Assembly: GCA_030618545.1 (NCBI GenBank)
Contig: JAUXDH010000008.1
Span: 1-34,287, forward strand
DNA length: 34,287 nt
Direction: 5' to 3'
From: Chlorobiota bacterium
GTDB taxonomy: Bacteria > Bacteroidota > Bacteroidia > Bacteroidales > F082
A program made the position numbers and the translations under genes. Shown piece after piece: positions 7,564 to 15,658 of the stretch. How positions within the stretch are numbered: the stretch's first letter is position 1; each line of letters begins with the position of its first letter. The notes below the pieces were generated by a model that was given only the letters and a program-made list of their open reading frames with translations, had not been told where the DNA came from and ran no database searches.

Positions 7564-8169
7564 ATGGCTACAGATAATGCAAAGAAACCACCGGTTGAGG
7601 ATTATGAATATGATACCCTCACCAACGAGCGACTGATAAAAGACCATGATTATGATGGTATCAGGGAGCTCGATAATGATTTGCCTACCTGGTGGAAATG
7701 GCTTTTTTATATCACGATTGTTTTCTCTGTTGTTTACATGATCAGGCTTTGGGTTTTCCATTCCGACGATCTGGTACAGGAGCGTGAGTTTGCGATTGAG
7801 ATGGAAGAAGCAGCCGCGAAAACACCCACGGATACCAAAGCAGCAGGTGAGTTTCAACTTGTCTTGCTGGAGGATGAAGCTTCCCTCGCGAGTGGAAAAG
7901 AAACCTGGGACAAGATTTGCGCGGTTTGCCATCTTGTGGATGGTGGGGGGTTGGTTGGACCCAACATGACCGATAATTATTGGATTCATGGAGATAAGCT
8001 TGATCAGCAATTCAAGATTATTACCAACGGCGTCATTGAAAAGGGAATGATTCCTTACAGAGATCAGCTTTCGGAACAAAAGCGACTCGAAGTGATCAGC
8101 TATGTGATGGTCAAACTTCAGGGAACCACCCCTGCCAATCCAAAAGAGCCACAGGGCGATCCGTACTAA
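7564..8169 (+). CDS. ccoP: cbb3-type oxidase subunit III, single-haem CcoP
   Basis: A 201-residue protein. The N-terminus has the CcoP signature DHDYDGIRELDNDLPTWW, then one membrane helix (about residues 45-65), a linker, and a cytochrome c domain with one CAVCH site (Cys119, Cys122, His123), followed by GGGLVGPNMTDNYW and, as candidate axial ligand, Met in KGMIPYRDQL. CcoP passes electrons from soluble cytochromes to CcoO. Proteobacterial CcoP has two c-haems; this one has a single site. From memory, single-haem CcoP is common in Bacteroidota. It is the last gene before a strong hairpin terminator. Confidence 0.92.
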   Translation: MATDNAKKPPVEDYEYDTLTNERLIKDHDYDGIRELDNDLPTWWKWLFYITIVFSVVYMIRLWVFHSDDLVQEREFAIEMEEAAAKTPTDTKAAGEFQLVLLEDEASLASGKETWDKICAVCHLVDGGGLVGPNMTDNYWIHGDKLDQQFKIITNGVIEKGMIPYRDQLSEQKRLEVISYVMVKLQGTTPANPKEPQGDPY

Positions 8170-8202
8170 GCTGAATGAAATGAAGATTGATCATTAATAA
8201 TG

Positions 8203-8235
8203 GGAAGCCGGATAAAAATCCGGCTTCCTGATTTT
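8203..8235 (+). terminator. Rho-independent-type terminator after ccoP
   Basis: A perfect 11-bp stem, GGAAGCCGGAT and ATCCGGCTTCC, with an AAAA loop, is followed by TGATTTT. It lies 34 bases after the ccoP stop and separates the structural genes from ccoG. Confidence 0.8.
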
Positions 8236-8295
8236 AGCGAAAATATGCGACATTTTATTTCATAATCGGTATAAATCTTTGCATAACTAAAGGAC

Positions 8296-9696
8296 ATGAC
8301 GAAGGAAGATTCATCAAACACAGAAGGTTCGTTTCGAGACAGGATATCAACTGTTGACAGTGAGGGCAAACGAAATTGGGTATATGCTAAAAAACCAAAA
8401 GGAAAACTGTTTAACCAAAGACGGATACTGGCTATTATCCTGCTGGCATTTTTTTACCTGGCTCCGTTCATCAAATACAGAGGTGAACCAATATTGCTGT
8501 TAAACATTCTTGAGAGGAAGTTTATCATTTTCGGTGTGGCTTTCTGGCCTCAGGACTTTCACCTTATCGTAATGTCGATCATCACCTTCCTGGTTTTTAT
8601 CGTTCTCTTTACCGTGATTTATGGCAGGCTGTTCTGCGGATGGGTTTGTCCACAGACCATTTTCATGGAATTTGTCTTCCGGCGCATTGAATACATCATC
8701 GAGGGAAGTGCAGCAAAACAAAGAAAGCTTGATAGTGGCCCATGGGATTTTAATAAAATCTGGCGAAAAACCCTGAAACATTCAGTCTTCTTTCTGATTG
8801 CATTTGTTACGGCTAATATTTTCCTTTCTTATATCATCGGAATGGACGAGCTACTCTTTTTCTATACTGAAGGGCTGGCCGCTCATGCAGGAGGATTTGC
8901 AGGGCTTTTGATCTTTTCCGGAGCCTTTTATTTTGTCTTCGCATTTTTCCGGGAACAGGTCTGCGCAATAGCCTGTCCTTACGGTAGATTGCAAGGGGTA
9001 CTTACCGACAAGAAAACCATCGTGGTTGCTTACGACTATGTTCGTGGAGAACCCAGGGGACCCCTGAACAAAGCGGAGGGCGATTGCATTGCCTGCAATA
9101 GTTGTGTCCAGGTTTGTCCAACAGGAATCGATATCCGTAATGGCACCCAGCTTGAATGTGTGAATTGCACTGCCTGTATTGATGCATGCAACAGTGTGAT
9201 GGAGCGCGTTAAGAAACCAAAAGGACTTATCCGGTATGATTCGGAAGAAGGTATCGCCAAAGGACAACATCACATTTTCAACCCAAGGTCAATTGCCTAT
9301 TCAGTGGTGCTTACATTGCTCCTCTTTTTCGTCGGATTATTGTTTGCCTTCAGGGGTGATTTTGAAGTAACTATCCTGAGGGCAAGGGGTTCCCTTTACC
9401 AGGATTACGGTGCCGACAGTATCAGCAACATATATAATTTCAATATTGTCAACAAGGTACGGACACCCATTGAGGTTGACTTCAAATTAGAGTCCCATAG
9501 CGGAAGTATCAAATATCTTGGTGATAAACTAACTGTTAACCGGGGTGAAATAGGTAAGGGAACATTTCTTGTAATCATCCCGTTAAGTGAGTTGGTAAAA
9601 TCAAAGACAACCATCAGCATAGGACTTTACACTAACGGTGAAAAAGTTGAGGATTATGAAAGCTCTTTTGTGGGGCCCAATTCCCTGGATAACTGA
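8296..9696 (+). CDS. ccoG: cbb3 oxidase accessory protein CcoG (RdxA/FixG), polyferredoxin
   Basis: A 466-residue membrane iron-sulfur protein. Five or so helices carry the FixG motifs LFCGWVCPQTIFMEF and REQVCAIACPYGRLQGV. Two 4Fe-4S sites follow, CIACNSCVQVCPTGID and CVNCTACIDAC. After a last helix (about residues 340-360) comes a periplasmic Ig-like domain of about 100 residues, usual for the family. CcoG reduces Cu(II) to Cu(I) during cbb3 oxidase assembly. It lies after the ccoNOQP terminator and before ccoH. All cysteine motifs are intact and the length is normal. Confidence 0.95.
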   Translation: MTKEDSSNTEGSFRDRISTVDSEGKRNWVYAKKPKGKLFNQRRILAIILLAFFYLAPFIKYRGEPILLLNILERKFIIFGVAFWPQDFHLIVMSIITFLVFIVLFTVIYGRLFCGWVCPQTIFMEFVFRRIEYIIEGSAAKQRKLDSGPWDFNKIWRKTLKHSVFFLIAFVTANIFLSYIIGMDELLFFYTEGLAAHAGGFAGLLIFSGAFYFVFAFFREQVCAIACPYGRLQGVLTDKKTIVVAYDYVRGEPRGPLNKAEGDCIACNSCVQVCPTGIDIRNGTQLECVNCTACIDACNSVMERVKKPKGLIRYDSEEGIAKGQHHIFNPRSIAYSVVLTLLLFFVGLLFAFRGDFEVTILRARGSLYQDYGADSISNIYNFNIVNKVRTPIEVDFKLESHSGSIKYLGDKLTVNRGEIGKGTFLVIIPLSELVKSKTTISIGLYTNGEKVEDYESSFVGPNSLDN

Positions 9697-9706
9697 TAGG
9701 GTGGGA

Positions 9707-9735
9707 TTTGGATTAATAACAGAAGAATAGTTTTG
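9707..9735 (+). promoter_or_regulatory. Possible promoter upstream of ccoH
   Basis: TTTG at 9707-9710 and TAGTTTTG at 9728-9735 are 17 bases apart, slightly short of the usual 19. They sit in the 66-base gap between ccoG and ccoH. The -7 match is good; the spacing makes the call weak. Confidence 0.3.
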
Positions 9736-9762
9736 GACTAATTTTACAGGAAAAGAAGATTG

Positions 9763-10203
9763 ATGAATATCAAATGGAATTGGGGAACGAAGTTGCTTAT
9801 AGCGATGATCCTGTTTATGGGCATGCTGGTGGGGATGGTGGTTCTATCAACCAGGCATAGTATTATGCTTGTTGAAAAGGATTATTATCCCAAAGGTTTA
9901 AAATACCAGGACAGATTGGATGAGATCAGTAATGCCGGCCAATATGCCGCTGAATTGCGAATTTATCAACAGGCAGATAATATTATCATTACACTTCCGG
10001 AAATAAATCCGGATACCGGTTCAATAGTATTTTTCCGCAGTTCAGATAATAACCTTGACAGGACTTTTCTTTTGCAGCCGGATACGATGACCTCAGTTTC
10101 TTTCCCTAAAAAAGAATTCACTAAAGGGAAATACCTGGTAAAGATTTATTGGAGACAGAACAGCAAAGGATATTACATAGAAAAGCCTTATTACTTTAAT
10201 TAG
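9763..10203 (+). CDS. ccoH: FixH/CcoH family protein
   Basis: A 146-residue protein. It has an N-terminal membrane helix (residues 8-28), then SIMLVEKDYYPKGLKYQDRLD, matching the conserved FixH segment (V-x-x-DYY-x-x-x-x-x-Y), and a periplasmic beta-rich domain. FixH/CcoH is required for cbb3 oxidase assembly, probably together with CcoI in copper insertion. The start is ATG at 9763; a TTG just before it would add one residue. The stop is followed 5 bases later by the SafE-like gene, so the two are probably cotranslated. Confidence 0.88.
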   Translation: MNIKWNWGTKLLIAMILFMGMLVGMVVLSTRHSIMLVEKDYYPKGLKYQDRLDEISNAGQYAAELRIYQQADNIIITLPEINPDTGSIVFFRSSDNNLDRTFLLQPDTMTSVSFPKKEFTKGKYLVKIYWRQNSKGYYIEKPYYFN

Positions 10204-10208
10204 AGCAA

Positions 10209-10961
10209 ATGACGGATCTCTACATATTTGCCCTGATGACAGGACTGATAGGAAGCCTTCACTGCATTGGCATGTGTGGGCCGATAGCTGTAGCGCTGCC
10301 ACTGGGCAAAAAGTCATGGGGTTACAGGGCGGTTGGAAGTCTGTCGTACAATATTGGGAGAACCCTCACTTATGGGCTTCTTGGTGGATTGTTCGGCTTG
10401 CTTGGGAAAGGCATTCAATTGGCAGGATTACAGCAGTGGGCTTCCATCGCTATTGGAATTGTTATGATTCTAACCGTAATTTTCCCTGCAATATTCAAGA
10501 GCAAATTCCAACTGGATAAAATCTTCACCGGCTATGCGGCAAGATTGATCGGCCGGTTCAGAAAACTTTTTAGTCATACTTCAATTTCTTCACTATTTGT
10601 GATTGGATTGTTGAATGGATTGCTGCCATGTGGTCTTGTTTATGTTGCCATCGCAGGGGCCATCAATACCAATGAAGTTGCCAACGGAATCATCTATATG
10701 TTAATTTTTGGTATCGGTACCATTCCTGTGATGTTTATCATCCCAATGGCAGGGAATTTGATTGGGATTGGTCTTAGAAAAAAGCTGAGAGGTGTTGTTA
10801 GCGTTTTTATTGTAACTCTCGGTGTACTCTTCATCTTAAGGGGTCTGGCTCTTGGAATACCATACGTAAGTCCAAAAACCAAAATGCTTCAACCCCGTGA
10901 AGAGATGATGAATATGGGCGAAGACCCGAAAAAAAATGACACCATTGAAATGTCTCATTAA
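10209..10961 (+). CDS. SafE/TauE-like membrane protein of cbb3 clusters (probable metal transport)
   Basis: A 250-residue protein with six to seven predicted helices. It begins with GLIGSLHCIGMCGPIAVALPL, the conserved Cys-x-Gly-Met-Cys-Gly-Pro motif of this group, and has a second motif, NGLLPCGLVYVAI, near residue 140. Members are usually annotated as sulfite exporter TauE/SafE family or the DsbD-like (UreH-type) transmembrane domain. They regularly follow ccoH, where a role in copper handling for oxidase assembly is proposed. The C-terminal 30 residues are hydrophilic and Met-rich (MLQPREEMMNMGED), which could bind copper; that is inference. Five bases separate it from ccoH. Confidence 0.85.
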   Translation: MTDLYIFALMTGLIGSLHCIGMCGPIAVALPLGKKSWGYRAVGSLSYNIGRTLTYGLLGGLFGLLGKGIQLAGLQQWASIAIGIVMILTVIFPAIFKSKFQLDKIFTGYAARLIGRFRKLFSHTSISSLFVIGLLNGLLPCGLVYVAIAGAINTNEVANGIIYMLIFGIGTIPVMFIIPMAGNLIGIGLRKKLRGVVSVFIVTLGVLFILRGLALGIPYVSPKTKMLQPREEMMNMGEDPKKNDTIEMSH

Positions 10962-10988
10962 TGAAGTAATCCAAGTGTTATTAATCGT

Positions 10989-10996
10989 ATTTTTGC
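10989..10996 (+). promoter_or_regulatory. Possible -7 box for the cytochrome c gene
   Basis: TATTTTTG matches TAnnTTTG and lies 20 bases before the ATG at 11017. No good -33 box is seen at the right distance, so confidence is low. Confidence 0.3.
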
Positions 10997-11016
10997 TGAC
11001 TTAAATTCCTGATACC

Positions 11017-11472
11017 ATGAAAAAGTCAAGTCTTCTATTTATCCTCGCTGCAGTGATCATTCTCGCTGGAAGTTCATTCGATTATTTCAACTCCGACATT
11101 ACTGATAATAACGAGGTGATTCTTATTCCGCAGGATCCGGCAGATGCCGAATACCCGGAGGGAGCTAAAATCTTTAAAGTGAAGTGTGTGGTTTGCCACC
11201 AGGTAACCGGAGAAGGTCTTCCCGGCGCTTTTCCCCCACTGAAAAATTCAGATTACCTGCTGGCTGATAAAAAACGTGCCGTTGCACAGGTGCTCAATGG
11301 GTCAAATGAAGCCATGGTAGTGAACGGCCAAACCTATACGGTTCCGATGCCCCCTCAGGTTGAATCCCTGGAAGAAGCAGTGCAGGTCATCAATTATGTG
11401 CTGAATGCATGGGGAAATAAAGGCGGCACCATTACCCTGGACGAGGTGAAAGACATCAAAAAAGTAAGATAA
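11017..11472 (+). CDS. Periplasmic class I cytochrome c, single haem
   Basis: A 151-residue exported protein. An N-terminal hydrophobic segment (residues 5-24) is a signal peptide or anchor. The haem site is CVVCH (Cys57, Cys60, His61), followed by GEGLPGAFPPLKNSDYL, a pattern typical of small electron-transfer cytochromes and of nitrite-reductase-type cytochrome domains. The sixth haem ligand is probably Met111 (VPMPPQ). Its place between the cbb3 and caa3 blocks suggests it delivers electrons to one or both oxidases. It could instead be a diffusible domain of another respiratory chain; no partner enzyme is encoded nearby. Confidence 0.85.
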   Translation: MKKSSLLFILAAVIILAGSSFDYFNSDITDNNEVILIPQDPADAEYPEGAKIFKVKCVVCHQVTGEGLPGAFPPLKNSDYLLADKKRAVAQVLNGSNEAMVVNGQTYTVPMPPQVESLEEAVQVINYVLNAWGNKGGTITLDEVKDIKKVR

Positions 11473-11508
11473 CAGTATTTCTTATAACTATTTATTTACA
11501 AATTCCTG

Positions 11509-11529
11509 ACCGGCAAACACTTTGCTGGT
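11509..11529 (+). terminator. Hairpin between cytochrome c and DUF4920 genes
   Basis: ACCGGCAAA and TTTGCTGGT form a 9-bp stem with one G-T pair around a CAC loop. Only a weak run (TGATTAAAA) follows. It could be a weak terminator or attenuator. Confidence 0.35.
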
Positions 11530-11546
11530 TGATTAAAATATAGAAC

Positions 11547-12116
11547 ATGAAAAGAATTTTGAATCTTATTATAGTGTTTGCAGTAGTCTCATTTTTCGGG
11601 GCCTGTAATTTCGGAAGTGATCACGAGCATGCGCACGATGGTGATAATGGACACGAACATGAATCCGACGAGGTTCATGATGAAATGCATGAGGGCGCGG
11701 TAGAGCCAGGCTCTTCTACCGGAAATTTTGGCGAAATTATCACACCCGATAATGCGCTTCCGGCTCATGATTTGCCTGATATGCTGGAGGGCAAACAAAA
11801 TATCGAATTAAAACTTACAGGTGAAGTATCATCGGTTTGTCAGATGTCAGGTTGCTGGATGGATGTGGATATAGGCGATGGTGAGATCGTTCATGTAACC
11901 TTTGAAGATGACGAATTCCTAATGCCAAAAGATGCTGCCGGAAAAACGGCTGTAATTGAAGGAATCGCGGTTTACGAAGAGATTCCTGTAAAGATGCTTA
12001 AACACCTTGCTGAAGATGAAGGCAAATCACAGGAAGAAATCGACGCGATCACAGAACCGAAAATGGAGTACTCATTTGTTGCAAAAGGAGTGATTCTCCA
12101 GGAGAATTTGTATTAA
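11547..12116 (+). CDS. DUF4920 lipoprotein with His-rich N-terminus
   Basis: A 189-residue exported protein. The signal ends FFGAC-N, so Cys20 is the likely lipid anchor. Residues 24-50 are rich in His, Asp and Glu (DHEHAHDGDNGHEHE). The following domain matches DUF4920: a beta-rich fold with GEVSSVCQMSGCWMDVD (Cys98 and Cys103), then VHVTFEDDEFLMPKDAAGKTA. DUF4920 has no established biochemical role. The spaced Cys pair and the His-rich arm suggest binding of copper or zinc. Lying between a cytochrome c and the Sco gene, it is a candidate metallochaperone for oxidase assembly; that is inference from context. Confidence 0.75.
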   Translation: MKRILNLIIVFAVVSFFGACNFGSDHEHAHDGDNGHEHESDEVHDEMHEGAVEPGSSTGNFGEIITPDNALPAHDLPDMLEGKQNIELKLTGEVSSVCQMSGCWMDVDIGDGEIVHVTFEDDEFLMPKDAAGKTAVIEGIAVYEEIPVKMLKHLAEDEGKSQEEIDAITEPKMEYSFVAKGVILQENLY

Positions 12117-12317
12117 TGCCTTTTGTAGTTTATACAATTTTTATTTCATAATGTGCCAAAACTTGCCCGTACAACTTACGGAAGTCCGTATGGAAGGGAA
12201 ACAAGGTAGGCATAACTTTATTTGCAGTTTACGGTGTCTTTTAAGGCCTACCTATCATTTCCAGTTTTCGCTGATTTAGCCTGGTGTAATGTTATGTAAA
12301 TTGATGTTTACGAACTT

Positions 12318-12360
12318 TTCTGCGGGCATCTGCGGATAACTTCTGCGATAATCAGCGTGA
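12318..12360. repeat. CTGCGGG-type intergenic repeat
   Basis: TCTGCGGGCA, TCTGCGGATA and TCTGCGATAA occur in quick succession, about 12 bases apart, and are followed by TCAGCGTG. It is the same style of repeat as at 41-80 but with a different core word. The surrounding gap, 12117-12543, contains no gene that I can support. It also has an AGGTAGGC...GCCTACCT arm pair with its second arm near 12250. Confidence 0.5.
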
Positions 12361-12402
12361 ACTCTTTTTTAACCAGGTATTACATTGAACTTACCTTAAG
12401 AA

Positions 12403-12430
12403 AGCCCGCGGTTTGAGCCGTGGGTTTTTT
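12403..12430 (+). terminator. Terminator hairpin in the DUF4920-sco gap
   Basis: GCCCGCGG and CCGTGGGT form an 8-bp stem with two G-T pairs around TTTGAG, followed directly by TTTTTT. It is a good rho-independent terminator, but it sits 287 bases after the DUF4920 stop, so it may end a long 3' untranslated region or a small RNA. Confidence 0.7.
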
Positions 12431-12543
12431 ATTATCTGATTTATATCATAAAAAATAATTCAAACTTTCCCTTAACTTATTTATATTTAATCTAAATTAG
12501 CGCCCCAAAAATCAGACTGTTTTTATTACCTTTTTACCTATTT

Positions 12544-13338
12544 ATGAAGCAATTAGCATTACTGACTCTCGCGCTTGTTTTAATCCAGTTTCCAACACTT
12601 TGTTTTTCTCAAGATGATAGCGCCCCGGCAGAATTGGGCATCTATGAAAAACTGGATGAATTTATCTCAGACGACCTCATCTTTACAGACGAGACTTTCG
12701 AAGAGGTAAATATCAAAGAATCACTTGACAAGCCAACAATTCTGGCGCTCGTCTATTACGAATGTCCGGGGATTTGCAGTCCCTTACTCAACGGATTGGC
12801 CGAAGCAATGGATCGCACCGACATTGAGCTGGGCAAAGATTACCAGGTGTATACCATTAGTTTCAGCCATACTGAAACCCCTGCACTTGCCCGTCAAAAG
12901 AAGAAGACTTACGCGAATCTGGTTTCACATGGTGACACCAAAGATTCCTGGAAGTTTTTTACCGGCGACAGTACAAACATTTATCGTCTTCTGAATGATG
13001 TTGGTTATAAAATCAAGAAGGAAGGAAAAGAATACATACATCCTGGCACCATCATCGTTTTGAGCCCCGAAGGTAAAGTGACCAGGTATTTATACGGAAG
13101 CACCTATTTCCTGCCTTTTGACCTGAAGATGGCGATAGTTGAGGCAGCCGAAGGAAGGTCCGGTCCAACGATCAACAAAGTACTCAAGTTTTGCTTCAGC
13201 TACGATCCGGCAGGGAAGAAGTATGTCTTTAATGTAACCAAAGTCTCAGGCAGCATCATACTGTTGCTTGCCGCAAGCCTGCTTTTTAGCATGATTTTTA
13301 AAGGACGAAAAAGAAAAAACAAATTATCCAAAGTTTAG
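12544..13338 (+). CDS. Sco1/SenC family copper chaperone
   Basis: A 264-residue protein. A signal peptide ends in LCFSQ (about residue 22), followed by a thioredoxin-like domain with the Sco copper site YYECPGICSPLL (Cys74, Cys78) and His166 (EYIHPGT), and a C-terminal membrane helix at residues 235-255. Sco proteins deliver copper to, or reduce, the CuA site of subunit II. It is the first gene of the caa3 block, and ctaD starts 3 bases after its stop, so coupled translation is likely. The C-terminal anchor after the thioredoxin domain is a feature seen in Bacteroidota Sco proteins. It has no match to the TAnnTTTG box; only AT-rich sequence precedes it. Confidence 0.92.
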   Translation: MKQLALLTLALVLIQFPTLCFSQDDSAPAELGIYEKLDEFISDDLIFTDETFEEVNIKESLDKPTILALVYYECPGICSPLLNGLAEAMDRTDIELGKDYQVYTISFSHTETPALARQKKKTYANLVSHGDTKDSWKFFTGDSTNIYRLLNDVGYKIKKEGKEYIHPGTIIVLSPEGKVTRYLYGSTYFLPFDLKMAIVEAAEGRSGPTINKVLKFCFSYDPAGKKYVFNVTKVSGSIILLLAASLLFSMIFKGRKRKNKLSKV

Positions 13339-13341
13339 AAT

Positions 13342-14985
13342 ATGACTGTTGCAGCTTTATCTCAACCCAATTTTTTCCAGGCAAAAAAAGGAATTGCCTC
13401 CTGGCTGTTTACCCTCGACCATAAACGTATCGGTTTGTTATACTTATACTCCATCGGCTTCTTTTTCATTGTTGCTGCCGGGTTGGGTGTACTGATGCGA
13501 CTTGAACTGCTGAATCCAGGGCGTGACCTGATAGACGCGCAAACATACAACCAGGTATTTACTCTTCACGGGGTGATCATGATCTTCCTGTTTATCATCC
13601 CGAGTATCCCTGCTGTTTTTGGAAACTTCGCGCTTCCTCTGCTTCTTGGAACAGATGATGTGGCGTTTCCGAAACTTAACCTTATATCCTGGTGGCTTTA
13701 TGTCATTGGGGCCTTATTTGCCCTTTTTACCCTGTTTTATGGAGATGGACCGGCAGATACGGGTTGGACCTTTTATGCGCCGTACAGCGTTCGAACCGGC
13801 ACAAATGTATCCATGACGGTAATGGCCGCTTTTGTTCTTGGATTTTCTTCTATACTTACCGGACTGAACTTCATCGTAACCATCCACCGTTTGAAGACCC
13901 CGGGTATGGGCTTTAATCAAATGCCATTGTTTGCATGGTCACTCTATGCAACAGCATGGATACAATTGCTGGCAACACCCATAATTGGCATCACCTTGCT
14001 TATGATTGTAGCAGAAAGAGTCCTTGGTATTGGATTATTTGATCCGTCAATTGGCGGCGACCCCATCCTCTACCAACATCTTTTCTGGATATATTCACAC
14101 CCGGCAGTTTACATTATGGCGCTGCCGGCAATGGGTATTGTTTCGGAAGTGATACCCACTTTTGCGCAACGTACCATTTTCGGATATAAAGCCATAGCCT
14201 ATTCCAGTATGGCCATTGCATTTGTGGGTTACTTCGTGTGGGGACACCATATGTTTACCTCAGGCATGAGCGGACCGGCAGGATTTATTTTTTCTATCCT
14301 GACCTTCTTTGTTGCCATACCGACGGCTGTTAAGGTTTTTAACTGGGTAGCTACACTTTACAAAGGCTCTATCAGCATAGAAGTGCCTTTGCTTTTTGCG
14401 CTTGCCTTTATCTTTAACTTCTCAATTGGAGGACTTACAGGCCTCGTTTTAGGTGCTCTGGCTACTGACGTCCATGTTCATGATACCCACTTTGTTGTAG
14501 CCCATTTCCATTACGTGATGTTTGGCGGTGCAGGATTTGCTTTCTTCGGTGCACTTCATTACTGGTTTCCAAAGATCTGGGGGAAAATGTACAACAAAGC
14601 CATGGCCAATCTTGCCTTTATACTCTTGTTTATCGGATTCAATCTTACCTACTTCCCTATGCTGATAGTTGGAATAATGGGTATGCCAAGAAGGTATTAC
14701 GATTACCTTCCGGAGTTTCATGAGATGAATATGCTTTCTACATTTGGATCCTGGATTATGATAACCGGGCTGATCATTATGATCATCAACCTGGTGGTTT
14801 CGAAACAAAGAGGAGCAAAAGTGTCTGGCAACCCCTGGAATGGCATTACACTTGACTGGCAAACTTCTTCACCTCCACCACTGCATAATTTTGATAAAAT
14901 GCCGGTTTTACCTGAAGGCGGGCCTTACAACTATCCGGATGCCATTTCAACACATGAAGAGAAAGAAAAAAAAGATGATGAATAG
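13342..14985 (+). CDS. ctaD: caa3-type cytochrome c oxidase subunit I, A2-type active site
   Basis: A 547-residue protein with 12 or more helices, the catalytic subunit of a haem-copper oxidase. Visible motifs: haem ligand His in VFTLHGVIMIF, CuB ligand His253 and the cross-linked Tyr257 in WIYSHPAVYIMALP, CuB ligands in VWGHHMFTSG, and haem ligands in HVHDTHFVVAHFHYVMFGG. In the first CuB helix the D-channel glutamate of A1-type enzymes is absent: the sequence is Y251-S252-H253-P-A255-V. The YS motif in this place defines A2-type oxidases such as that of Rhodothermus marinus, where Tyr-Ser is thought to replace Glu in proton transfer. It follows sco by 3 bases and precedes ctaE by 39. Confidence 0.96.
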   Translation: MTVAALSQPNFFQAKKGIASWLFTLDHKRIGLLYLYSIGFFFIVAAGLGVLMRLELLNPGRDLIDAQTYNQVFTLHGVIMIFLFIIPSIPAVFGNFALPLLLGTDDVAFPKLNLISWWLYVIGALFALFTLFYGDGPADTGWTFYAPYSVRTGTNVSMTVMAAFVLGFSSILTGLNFIVTIHRLKTPGMGFNQMPLFAWSLYATAWIQLLATPIIGITLLMIVAERVLGIGLFDPSIGGDPILYQHLFWIYSHPAVYIMALPAMGIVSEVIPTFAQRTIFGYKAIAYSSMAIAFVGYFVWGHHMFTSGMSGPAGFIFSILTFFVAIPTAVKVFNWVATLYKGSISIEVPLLFALAFIFNFSIGGLTGLVLGALATDVHVHDTHFVVAHFHYVMFGGAGFAFFGALHYWFPKIWGKMYNKAMANLAFILLFIGFNLTYFPMLIVGIMGMPRRYYDYLPEFHEMNMLSTFGSWIMITGLIIMIINLVVSKQRGAKVSGNPWNGITLDWQTSSPPPLHNFDKMPVLPEGGPYNYPDAISTHEEKEKKDDE

Positions 14986-15024
14986 CTTCATCACACAGAT
15001 CGTTAATACTGAAACTGAAAAAAT

Positions 15025-15654
15025 ATGAGCCAAGAACACGCATTTGTTTTACCTAACTCAGGCCATAATTTCGATGCCAAGTCATCCAAGATGGGCATGT
15101 GGCTTTTCCTGTATACGGAATTGCTGCTGTTTGGAGGTCTTTTCCTGGTCTACATGATTTACCGTTACCTCAACCAGGATGCATTCCTGCTCGCATCATT
15201 TGAGCTGAATGTCTGGATGGGAGCCACAAACACTATCGTTCTGCTGACCAGTAGTATGACCATTGCGATGGCGATCACCGCACTTCAGAAAGGCAACAAA
15301 AAACTATCCATTACTCTTTCCTGGGTGACGATCGCGGCTGCTATAGTATTTCTTGTAATCAAGTATTTTGAGTGGGGCGCAAAGTTCGAACATGGTTATT
15401 TCCCCGGTATGGATCATTACAACGAATTGCCGCACGGGGAGCGCCTCTATTTCTATCTCTACTTTTTTATGACCGGTTTGCACGCCGTTCACGTGATAGT
15501 TGGCGCAGTGTTTATACTTTTTGTGATCAGGGGAATCCAAAAAGGAAAAGTTACCAAAGACAGGTATTCCCTGCTTGAAAATTCCGGGCTCTACTGGCAC
15601 CTTGTTGACCTGATCTGGATTTATCTTTTCCCTTTGTTCTATTTAATACATTAA
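15025..15654 (+). CDS. ctaE: Cytochrome c oxidase subunit III
   Basis: A 209-residue membrane protein with five predicted helices and no catalytic metal. Typical segments are KMGMWLFLYTELLLFGGLF near the N-terminus, and FMTGLHAVHVIVGAVF and SGLYWHLVDLIWIYLFPLFYL at the end. Subunit III stabilises proton uptake through subunit I. The five-helix length is that of bacterial two-part subunit III proteins. It lies between ctaD and ctaF (4-base gap). Confidence 0.94.
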   Translation: MSQEHAFVLPNSGHNFDAKSSKMGMWLFLYTELLLFGGLFLVYMIYRYLNQDAFLLASFELNVWMGATNTIVLLTSSMTIAMAITALQKGNKKLSITLSWVTIAAAIVFLVIKYFEWGAKFEHGYFPGMDHYNELPHGERLYFYLYFFMTGLHAVHVIVGAVFILFVIRGIQKGKVTKDRYSLLENSGLYWHLVDLIWIYLFPLFYLIH

Positions 15655-15658
15655 CGAC

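Noticed and set aside
7438-8079. 213-residue minus-strand reading frame
   Set aside because: It lies antisense to ccoQ and ccoP, both of which are firmly supported; its protein has no recognisable motif.
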